A stretch of DNA of 64,000 nt from Choristoneura fumiferana (taxonomy: Eukaryota > Arthropoda > Insecta > Lepidoptera > Tortricidae). This document shows, piece after piece, positions 54,438-64,000 of this stretch. Made by a program: the position numbers and the translations under genes. The first letter of the stretch is position 1. Each line of letters begins with the position of its first letter. The stretch is taken from assembly GCF_025370935.1 (NCBI RefSeq), contig NC_133481.1, forward strand, positions 7,034,359-7,098,358. Reading direction: 5' to 3'. The notes beneath the pieces are model-generated. The model searched no databases, was not told where the DNA came from, and worked only from the letters and a program-made list of their open reading frames with translations.

Positions 54438-55104
54438 AGGTACTTTCCCTCCACGTGGCATAGCCGTGGGACTCCCTGTATATATAATGGAGTCATTAAA
54501 CTTGATTTTCTGAATGCCACAATAACCTGAGAACGCAGCCTAGCCGTGTTTGAGCTTGTTAGAATCATAGTAAAAGAGAACAAGTATGCACATTCCGACC
54601 CTTTAGGAGACTTAACTGCCTACTCCGGCGCGGACGCTTTGGGGTTGTCGATGTCCCTTAGATTAATTAATTACCTACCGGCAAATGATTTTAGTATGAA
54701 AGTTAACTTAAAATTGTCTAATATCTGTGTCTAGAGAAACCAGATTCTTTGCCGCTCTATTATTATTATACTAAATTTAAAAATACTATTTATAAATTCG
54801 CCGAAGTGGTGATGGCGACTGTGTACATACTAGGTACTCATGTTTCCTACACATAATACTATAAGTAACTACACTGTTTATAGGTAGGTAGGTATCTATT
54901 ATTTTTTTATGTATCCTTGCACGAAACGATCACACTACACTTATATACTACTAATTTACAACTATACCTAATACAAAAAAATACGTAAGTACCTACGAGT
55001 ACGCGAACGTAGAAGGTGATCTGATCATCTCACGAAGCGAGCGCAAGACGAGCGAGCTAAAATCGAAACGTACGGCACCGACGGCAGCGCAGCCTTGACT
55101 AAAG

Positions 55105-56030
55105 AAATTTTTTTAACAAAAAAGTAAAACCGACTCCAAAAACTAAAAAAATATCAAAAAATAGAACCGACTACAAAACCCTTGAAAATATTTTTCTAGG
55201 TACGTACTAGCTCGAAGTCGGTGCCTCAGCACGAGCCAGGAGGAGTGGAACAATAGTCGTCTACCTCACCTACAAACAATGGGTTTCAATTCCACCTGCT
55301 GGGTCGTGCGTGCTGAGTCACCAACTTCGAGCTAGTACGTACCTAGAAAAATATTTTCAAGGGTTTTGTAGTCGGTTCTATTTTTTGTTAATATTTATTT
55401 TTTTAGAGTCGGTTTTACTTTTTTGTTAAAAAAATCTTATTTCTCACTTTTAATGATTCTTAGCCAAAGTACATCTTACAACGATTCCATTAAGCCCAAA
55501 CACGACTTAGTTACGTTTTTTTATAACAGAGTTCCGTTGCCTACCTTCTGACTTCAGCATCAGATCAGTTCGAATCATTTACTTAAAGCTTCTTCTTAGT
55601 CGCTTATCTAGGTATATTAATCATGATCGTTTATAAACGAGCGAGCATTACTTAGCTTTGATGAGTTCCATTGGTCATCTACGGTCTTCTTCATCAGGTC
55701 CAGGTTACCAAATGAAATGATACTTTCTGAATGTAAATGCTTATCTTAATGCTAAAAATGCCAAAATCGCAATAGGTGTGCCTATGAAATTCGAGGTTTG
55801 CCTGACTGGCGTGACTGGATGGCAAACGAGCTAGTGGGTCTCCTGGTGGAAAGAGATCACCACCGCCCATAAACATCTGCAACAAGTGCCAGTAATTTCA
55901 CCGGCTATCTTACTCTCCACGCCGAAACACAACAGTGCAAGCAAACATTACCTCAGAACTCCGTCGTTTATGACCCGATTTGAAATACAACCGAATTGAT
56001 AACCTCCTCCTTTTTTGAAGTCGGTTAAAA
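55105..56030. repeat. dispersed repeat, family E, reversed copy
   Basis: Reverse orientation of 28243-29148: the hairpin end comes first (gaaccgactacaaaaccctt, tacgtactagctcgaagtcg) and the element closes at aacctcctccttttttgaag, tcggttaaaaat. A stretch near 55680-55960 is different and may be an insertion. Confidence 0.72.
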
Positions 56031-56074
56031 ATATCTGAACACGCTTCTACGCCGTTAACAATAGAGTCGCGTTC

Positions 56075-56340
56075 AGATAAAAAAAATATCACGGGACAAT
56101 TCACACCAATGACCTAGTCCCAAAGTAAGCTTAGCAAAGCTTGTGTTATGGGTACTAAGCAACGGATAAATATAATTATATAAATAGATACATACTAAAT
56201 ACATATTAAACACCCAAGACCCGAGAACAAACATTCGTATTTTTCATACAAATATCTGCCCCGACACGGGAATCGAACCCGGGACCTCAAGCTTCGTAGT
56301 CAGGTTCTCTAACCACTAGGCCATCTGGTCGTCAAGTCGT
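56075..56340 (-). repeat. tRNA-derived SINE
   Basis: Minus strand: head with A-box tggcctagtggttagagaac and B-box ccgggttcgattcccg, then a body with gtatctatttatataattat and a tail ggactaggtcattggtgtga, attgtcccgtgat. A well preserved copy of a common lepidopteran SINE. Confidence 0.8.
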
Positions 56341-56479
56341 CGTGATCAAATTTTTGCTCACAAGTTTATGAACTCAACTGTACCTACGGAAGCCTTCGTC
56401 AGCGACTCCTATTAGCATTTGGTAGGTTTATTTTTCTGACTTTATTTAGGATTAGCTATATATTGCAAATAACAATTTA

Positions 56480-56690
56480 CGTATTCAATGAATAAATAAA
56501 TATTTTGGGACAATTAACGTAGTCTCAAACAAAGCAAAGCAAATACTTATGTAGATAGGTAAATATACACAAAGATACATATTATACATTCAAGACTCGA
56601 TACAAATATCTACCCCGACCGGGGATCGAACCCTGGACCTCGAGCTTCATAATCAGGTTCTTTAAGTATTGGGCTATCCGGACGTCTTTT
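56480..56690 (-). repeat. second, more diverged copy of the same SINE
   Basis: Minus strand head has cggatagcccaatacttaaa and ccagggttcgatccccggtc, with the tail region ending near gagactacgttaattgtccc. It sits about 140 bp beyond the 56075 copy in the same orientation. Confidence 0.7.
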
Positions 56691-58119
56691 GACAATACGA
56701 GTACGGTCGTGTTCAGATAATGTTGATCACCTAGACAGCTTATTTGTTTCTGATAGTGACTCTACCAACTATATAAAGTTAATTTATCATAAAATATGCG
56801 TGTGATTGTTAATGCCCTTTTCTATAGGGGTTCCCAACGAAACCCGTCGGCGACTATAAGAATTTTACGAATTTTGTCAAACTTAATAACGATTTAAATA
56901 AACACAGAAGTATTCTGGAGTAATTGTGCTCTATACTTTGCAAGAACTCTGAGCGATGTAGAGTTTTTGAAGTTGTAGCAGAAGCATAAATAATCTAGTA
57001 GGCAATTTATTTTATTACAGGTATACATTCAAAAACGGTTGAAAAACGCCATTTCACAATTGTTATCTCCTTAATTAGCAATCATCTAGTCTAGTACCCT
57101 AAGAATAAATTTGATTCTTGACTATCTTTTAAACACTATAAGAGTTAGGAAACTTTAGTCTTTTAGAGAAATTATTTAACCTCATTTCACCTGTTGAATG
57201 TCCCTTTAAAGTTAACAGAAATTAAAAATAACATGTTGTAAACCTACATAACGAATTTAGAATAATTTGGATATCACGCTGTAGCAGAACAGCAAAATTT
57301 CATATTTTTCCATAAAACGACTTAGCAGAACGGAACATTCTTGATACCCAGATAAAAAAGTAGTGGTAATATAAAATTTCATTTTAATTTAAATTTATTT
57401 AGCGTGGGAGAGTAACAAACACACGCACGTACACACAGAAACGACACAAAATATTTGCATTTAAAAGATTAGTAGGCGTGTAGTGTAGTCCATTTCGTAG
57501 CACAAAGTGAGTGTTATCCTTTACTCTGGAAACGGAAATATGTGGCTTTTACTGGTTGAATGTAGATGTCGCATTATTGCAATTGCGAGTCGTAGTATTT
57601 CTATTTTGTGCATTAGCCTTGCATTCTGCTGTATTCCGTCCCGAAATGCACAGTGCGAGGGTGATTTAGTTGCACTAGCGCGGGCTACATGTAAATGAGC
57701 CTGACAATTTAACTTGACTAGATACCATCGTGATGTGCAAATTAGCTACCAATGTATATCTTGACTTCACCGATTTTATTGTAGTAGGGATATAATAAAA
57801 TATCCAAAAAGGACTTCAAAAAACGGTTAAGGATTTGAATGCGCTAGTATACTTACTCGTATGTGTTTTGTTCCAAGTCTTGTTTGCATTTTACATAAGT
57901 CTCGTAGACGCTCTACGACGGTCGGGAATGGTCGAGATCTCGGTCGTTGCGATAGGGTCGAAGTATTGGGGTTATCAAAATATGTTTTTACTAATAAATT
58001 AAAGCAAGGGCCAGTTTGTTTACCGAAAATCATCGAGTAGACTCTACCGGTACTCTACCCAGTAGAGCTTATAGCGGCCACACCTTTAAGGAATATTTAA
58101 AAGTGACCTGTTTAAGGTC

Positions 58120-58215
58120 TGATAGAGTCCTGTTACAGACGGATGGATAGAAAAAAAGACAGCGGAGTACAAGTAGTGGGTTCTGTTGGGCACACTATGG
58201 GTACGGAATCCTAAA
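58120..58215. repeat. fragment of ggttccgt-family repeat
   Basis: Contains acggatggatagaaaaaaag, gacagcggagt and tgggtacggaatcctaaaaa, the degenerate right end of the family. Confidence 0.45.
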
Positions 58216-58374
58216 AAGGTACACAGAGAATAATTTTAACATAATATATACTCGTACTTAATGAGTAATGACTTTTCGTAAGGCAGGAATTACGAGTAAC
58301 TAAACTCATTTGTAAATCTATTTTTTAATCCGTGCTAAGTGAAACGAATAAATACGTAACTTACTATTATAAAG

Positions 58375-58610
58375 AACTAGTTTTTGCCCGCGACTCCGTC
58401 TGCGAAACATTTATTTATCTAAATCTCACGAGCACTATGCATTTTCCAGGACAAAAATTATCCTTGTCCTTTCTAGGGTCTCAAACTATCTGCTTTCCAA
58501 ATTTCATCTAGATCGGTTCTGCGGTTTAAGCGTAAAGAAGGGTTCAGCAGTATAAGCGTAAAGAGGTTTGGATGAACAAAATAACTTAATCTAACAAAAA
58601 TGCGGTCCAA
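58375..58610. repeat. dispersed repeat, same family as 32520
   Basis: ttgcccgcgactccgtctgc, then ccaggacaaaaattatcctt and tcatctagatcggttctgcg. Diverged and non-coding. Confidence 0.5.
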
Positions 58611-59559
58611 CATACAGTGCATACCTACCCATATCAAATTCAAATTTAAGTGGCGTTTGTCTCACGGGATCTATTTTACAATCGGTTGGGCTACCTTTCG
58701 GGGGAAGATAGCAAGATGTTATTTAGTTTTGGAATTGAAACGGGTGTTCCCTGTTCATAAAAAACTGCAGTTTTAGTGTGCGACAAAAAGGGTCGGCGAA
58801 GTCAAACGCAACTTTAGGCGTCATCTTAACAAGATACACAGTTTGATGATGATGATGACACCTAAGTATTGTAAAATACAATAAATTACAACACGAAATC
58901 AAGAAAAAGTTTCCAAAAAGTGTGTGAGAGGATACGCAGGAGGGGAAGGTAGGTAGGTAGTACATTTGTAAAAACATAATAACTTAAGTATAGATTTTGA
59001 ACGGTGTGCATTTACTGCATATCAAATCGAGTTCGATTACAAATGATTGGATGTGGTATATACGTTTACAAATTGAATACGCTGATGAATACGAACCTCG
59101 CAAATGACTTTGCTGTCGCAGCCAAAAAAATTACAACATACAAAAGGGTTGTCATAAAATTTTACTGTATTGAAATGGGACGGTTATTTGTCATTGATGC
59201 GTTTTATTCAAATTGAATTCGATAATGAACAATTTTGTACTTAGCTAATTTTTACGACGACGGCAAAGCACTTTGGCATCAGGAGACATCAATTGTATTT
59301 CATTTGGTAAATTTGTAGACTCTACAATGTAGATATCTATCTACCTGCTATGTTATGATTTATACTTTAATTAAAACTTGCAATAAAATGAAGTTACCTA
59401 ATTCACGATTATTTAAATAGTTGCTTTTCCAGTACGAACTGTTAGAACAATACTATAAAAGTGACTCTTGACCTTTGAGCTAGGAAAAGTTTACTTTGTA
59501 TAGGTGTTTAAATTATTCATAACGTATGCTGTAGAATTGGGCAGGTGTTCCAACAGGGT

Positions 59560-59980
59560 ATGTGCGAAGCAGAGTGCGCGAACCCGGGCGCCCGGGCGGC
59601 AGTCCGCAGCCCGGGTCTGGTCTGGATGCTGCGACTCGTGCTGGCCACGTATTGATTTTCGTACCTTGACGTCGGTCGGGTGGTTGGCTGCCGGGGCGGC
59701 GCGGCGAGCTCGGGCGTGGGCAGCAGGCGACAGTGAGGTTGCTGTGGCGTGCGAGGCTCCGTCATCTGTGGAGGGCGGTCATGGGTCGCGACGGCGCGGC
59801 ACGTGCGAGTCGTCGCGAGGCGAGCCGGGCACTGCCCGCCGACGGCCGTATTGATCGGTGCGCGCGCCTGCGCCGCCCTCGCCCATGAATGGTCCCCGGT
59901 GCGGAGCTCACGTGCTTGTTCGCCCCTGGTCGTCGCGACCTCGTCGGTGTCCATCGCCCATCGCCCGTTACCGATCACCC
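59560..59980. promoter_or_regulatory. CpG-rich island about 11 kb upstream of tutl start codon
   Basis: About 400 bp of strongly GC-rich, CpG-dense sequence in AT-rich surroundings. Long open frames exist on both strands, as expected from composition, but none looks like a known protein. Insect genes with long first introns often have such a segment at the first non-coding exon, so it is a candidate tutl promoter/5' UTR exon. It could also belong to an unrelated transcript. Confidence 0.3.
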
Positions 59981-60029
59981 TACTAACGTCTGCAGCCACT
60001 GGACTTACATACCTACCTATCGATTAACA

Positions 60030-61830
60030 GCATACGTCTCTAATTGCGCACCTTGATAGCTCGAATCAGCTGGAGGAGTCGTCAATTAGCCTCAATGCAT
60101 TATAGACATCATCATTATAGTATTGGGAACTTCATTCTAGGTGCAAATAAGGTGCTTTGAACACTCAGCTCGATAGGTCAAACCACTATGCACCATTGTA
60201 ATAGCTAGGTATTCTAGGTAAATAAGATTCATAAACACTCACTCACACTAATTTATCAGTGTTAAAAAGTTACCTACTTACTTATTAAGCGTATTTCTAC
60301 GGGATGTAGGCTGTAGGTGATGTCTAATGTAATTAACCGTAATTGTACCTACATGTTACTAGATAGTTAAATTTTAAGTAAAAAATATAGGTACTTAAAA
60401 AAAACCCTAAGGGCATAATAACAAATTGGGCAAAATTCATTTCATTGAATCCAATTGAATTAATACGAGTAGGTACAACTGTCAACTATTATCGTAATTT
60501 TATTGTTTCATGGTATTTATCTGTATTTATGGCTTAATCAATTGTTCACACACTTCCAAGCATGTAATTTGGCACAATTATGTTTGTTATGCTCTATTTT
60601 ATTTTGTGAATGAAGTCTATTAACCATTCATTAATACGCTAACTGTAAGTACTTGATAGTCGCAAAGCATAGGTACACGACAATCCCTGCATAACGCATT
60701 AACGAAGGAAAGTTTTCATTGAATGAATCTAAATATGTTATGAATCGCCTTTTATCGCTTGACATCGGCGAGAGCGGCATGCAAACCGGCCTATGTGCCG
60801 TAATATGTGGCGGCCTAGCTAAGTAGCACCTTACAATCAGCTCTCAATCCCAACCCAAATCAAATGGATAAACATTAACCGGCCCTGATTGGAATATATC
60901 TATCTACGCTCTAGCTCAGTGATTAATTAGTCATTATTCATAATGGCCGAATTGTTTGTGTAATGTCTAAAACAATCAAACAGGGTGAATCTATAGACCT
61001 GGGAGTGGGGATTGGACCGCCGAGCGTCCATCCGGACGTGGTCAATATTGAGACGTAGAGTAGATTGCTGTCTAAAGTAACGAAACGATACGATAGTTAC
61101 GGTTAGTTGGGTACGGAAAAGCAGCAAAACTTACGTAATAAGATTTACATACATAGTATCATCTCAGACGACAATGAAAAGTGAAAAGTCATTCTTCGGG
61201 ACTTTAAAAGATTGTAGAATATCAAGGGAAACTGTATCCGGGCCGCGCTCGGTCGGCTCGGCTTGCGATACTTTTGACACAGGTGCATGATTGATGCGAA
61301 CAGTTTCGGTCAACTTGCCAAGTTATTTAGGTAATCGCGTCTTGCCTTGAACCACATTTGTTACCCTACATTGGTTGGCCTCCCCTCCCCACCATAAATC
61401 AATTATTCATCATTTCATCTATTATTGGCACTTAACTAGCTCATTTTTAGGATTAGAGCAACCCTTGTAGTTTCGCCATATCTGTTATATTCGCCATAAC
61501 TGTTAGTGTTCGAAAGCTGTTGTTTTGCATGGGTAGGTATAATTATGTATTTAACTACTTACGCAGACATTAAAGCGGTAAATTAAAATGTTGAAAAAAA
61601 TTTAAGTAGGGGACGCATTAGGTGGGGATTTATTTTCTCGTCTAAATCCATAGTGTGGCGTAGATTTGCTATTTGAGACTAATTTTCAATTTAAGGATCT
61701 GTTTGCAAAATATTATGTTCTGAAGTGCTTATTTTTATTAGAGTCAAGTGTTTCCACCGCTCTACAAGCTAAACCGTTGGATAAAAGGAAAAAGAAAAGC
61801 TAAAAGGAAAGCTATCACAACTTAGTAGGC
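60030..61830. other. upstream AT-rich sequence, nothing recognised
   Basis: No gene, RNA or clear repeat seen. A small GC patch (cgggccgcgctcggtcggct) occurs at 61240-61260. Confidence 0.35.
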
Positions 61831-61834
61831 TTTA

Positions 61835-62112
61835 CAAATATCTCCCGAGCTGGTAGGCGCGCCAAGTCTTCCGGCGCGCCTACAGCGGTGGAGGCAGGAG
61901 ACAGAAGGTCCTGAAGTCGGGTCCACAAACTGGGCATCCGCCTTGCTGCCGGGCCATGGATGCGTAGAGTTCCCACAGCCCGGCTGCAAAACGGCGATGA
62001 AGAGGAACACTGGGGTTTTTAAGTGGGTACACCGCCCCCCTATCAGGAGCAGGAATCCCACATACCCAACGGCCTGCCCGGGCCGGTGGCATCCATAAAG
62101 GATTTTCCCCAG
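61835..62112 (-). mobile_element. GC-rich non-LTR retrotransposon fragment
   Basis: A GC-rich block abruptly bounded by AT-rich DNA. It begins tcccgagctggtaggcgcgc with an inverted ggcgcgcc pair, and ends ggatttttccccagg-like plus an A-rich run. The minus strand has short open frames but no recognised domain. Probably the untranslated end of a LINE. Confidence 0.4.
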
Positions 62113-63296
62113 GAGAAAAAAAAAGCTTTAAAAATATCTGTTGAATAACTGCCCCATATTAGGACGGAACCCTACACTGCGTGGTGCCCAGCGCATACTT
62201 GGTAGGTTTTTATATCAAAATACAGTTTCTGTTGTTGTTTCACTTGGGTACCTATGAGGATTTATTTTACCTACTATATGTACCTACTACCTACGTTCGA
62301 AGTAAACACCTTCCTAGTTTCAGCTTTTCATTCTAGAGTTGCGTCGTAAGGTAAACAGAAACCATAATGGCCTGACATTTATGTTCATTTTATATTTTAG
62401 TCATTTCGAGTTGCAGCAAACGGAGTTGCACTGTTTACAAATCATTTAAAAACAGAGACTAGTTCAATTTAATTCTGTGCAGACCTTAAATACCGTCGGT
62501 AAGTACCAGACACGTCACCTGTGTAAACAACAAACATGCGATGCATTCATAATGTTGAAACATAATTTGTACAAGTATTGATTAAATTAAATGTACCTAT
62601 TCAGTCCTGAAGTAAAACAGTGTATTACAGACTCGCTTTTGATTTCCATAATTATTCATACTATGAATATTAACGGAGCAATAATTTTAAATTGAAGTAA
62701 ACGAAAATGTTGCTTCATTTTAGCGTCTTAGATTGCTGTGTAGGTACTAAATATGTCAGTGTTAATTTGTTTACAATGCGTAAAAATGCACACTGATAAA
62801 ATATAACAGTTTTTGACCAAATAAAATTATCTTAGCGGGGCTTGCTACGAGCCTTTGTAGCATGCTGTGTCGTAGCAGCGATCTGGCGAGGAAGGAATAA
62901 ACTAAAACGTATTTTTAGTTCTGCCTATACCACGAAAGTCGTACGTTCCGAAATATAAAGTAGGGGTTTTATATCGGGTTGTATTGTATACGAGTACTTA
63001 TTATTGTAAACAAGTCCGAATGTAATATTTGTCAGAATGATCGATTGCCATCTCTTTTTTTCTCTGAATCCAAAGATTGTTCATTGTTATACCGAATACA
63101 AACCTAACCTATAGCCTAACTAACCTATAGTTTTGTTTAGGGTGACCATGACCATATAAAAATTAAGAAACAATTAAGGTTTCAGTGGGAAAAAAATATG
63201 ACAAACAATGATTCGGACAAAAATTACGTTATGACTAGCGAAGAGTATGCGAACTTTGGCGCTCCCATAAAGTAGGTATGTATACAAATAGATATG

Positions 63297-63350
63297 TACA
63301 GTCGCCATCAGATATTTCGGAGCGGCCAAGGTGGTCAAAAATATCGTGAC
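63297..63350. repeat. half copy of a family D-like repeat
   Basis: gtacagtcgccatcagatat, then ttcggagcggccaaggtggt. Reverse complement of 36508-36552. Confidence 0.6.
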
Positions 63351-63394
63351 ATGCACTCTATTATTCCGGCTTCGCACGCCCAAAATAAAAATAA

Positions 63395-63985
63395 AACTAG
63401 CCAAGTGCGAGTCGTACTTTCCGTACATTTTTGTTAGTTTTTCTCGATTATTCCATAAAAATTTAATGTAAATTAATAATGTTGTCTGATAGAACACTTC
63501 TTAATATATAAGTTAATGTGTCTACTCCAATAATTATTTGTTATAGACTTTTATATTCCTTAAAAACGAATTAATGTTTATGACCGGTTTTTAAAGAAAA
63601 TAAAAGTCTATAACGAATAATTATTGGAGTAGACACATTAACTTATATTAAGAAGTATTCTATACTTATTAAGAAGTGTTCTATCAGACAACATTATTAA
63701 TTTTCATTAAATTTTTATGGAATAATCGAGAAAAACTAACAAAAATGCAACGTTGCCATCTCAGCAGGAATAAACGCTCTTAAATATTTATTTTATTATG
63801 TTTTTAGTATTTGTTGTTATAGCGGCCACAGAAATACATCATCTGTGAAAATTTCAACTGTCTAGCTATCACGGTTCATGAGATACAGCCTAGTGACAGA
63901 CAAAAAAACAGACAGTGGAGTCTTAGTATTAGGGTCCCGTTTTTATTACCCTTTCGGCACAGAACTCTAAAAAGGTCTCTAATCG
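63395..63985. repeat. dispersed repeat, ggttccgt family, with internal fold-back
   Basis: Left end gccaagtgcgagtcgtactt; right end gacagacaaaaaaacagaca and agggtcccgtttttattacc. Inside sits a 320-bp palindrome (63426-63747) in which the element's own left segment, ttgttagtttttctcgatta, is duplicated in reverse. Confidence 0.6.
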
Positions 63986-64000
63986 AGGGCACTTCATTAT

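Noticed and set aside
56255..56335. Possible tRNA gene on the minus strand
   Set aside because: A- and B-box-like sequence is present, but it continues into a SINE body and a second diverged copy lies nearby; it does not fold as a complete functional tRNA.
59504..60027. Open frames of 92-160 aa on both strands at 59.5-60.0 kb
   Set aside because: High GC lowers stop frequency; the translations are Arg/Ala/Pro-rich with no domain, and frames are open on both strands.
1..64000. CRISPR array, phage, or bacterial defence-type system
   Set aside because: No direct-repeat/spacer array, operon structure or prokaryotic ribosome-binding sites; exons and repeats show this is an animal nuclear genome.

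Overview
This is an AT-rich animal nuclear window. It almost certainly comes from a moth or butterfly (Lepidoptera). The one clear gene has insect-type protein sequence, small GT-AG exons and long introns. The space between exons is packed with repeat types typical of lepidopteran genomes: tRNA-derived SINEs, RTE-like LINE tails, Penelope-like fragments, a mariner, foldback hairpins and many small inverted-repeat elements. There are no bacterial-style operons, rRNAs or CRISPR arrays, and most open frames here are chance or repeat-derived.

The main gene is turtle (tutl, the insect IgSF9/Dasm1 homologue) on the minus strand, from the ATG at 48528 to the stop at 22775. I could assemble 18 coding exons whose splice phases all agree, giving a predicted protein of about 1120 residues: signal peptide, five Ig domains, two fibronectin III domains, one transmembrane helix and a Pro/Arg-rich cytoplasmic tail of about 346 residues. 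The most similar protein I know is Drosophila Turtle, an axon/dendrite patterning cell-surface receptor. The 5' UTR carries three small upstream ORFs. A fragment of the Ig5 exon is duplicated beside the real one. GC-rich islands lie in intron 2 and at 59.6-60.0 kb and could be alternative or upstream promoters.

Layout: 1-18.6 kb holds a possible small plus-strand gene (exons at 945, 15758 and 16092 or 18517; weak evidence), with a 2.4-kb nested palindrome, a mariner with intact ends and several hairpin elements in its putative long intron. 18.6-22.8 kb is the 3' flank/3' UTR of tutl. 22.8-48.6 kb is tutl with repeat-laden introns. 48.6-64 kb is upstream sequence with repeats, including a transposase fossil inside a long inverted repeat (53.7-54.4 kb) and two SINEs (56.1-56.7 kb).

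I did not find a convincing new biological system. The most unusual things are structural: repeated fold-back duplication of mobile-element pieces, nested insertions with readable order, a MITE abutting a tutl splice acceptor, and the Ig5 exon relic. All family names come from recognition by eye; no database search was possible.
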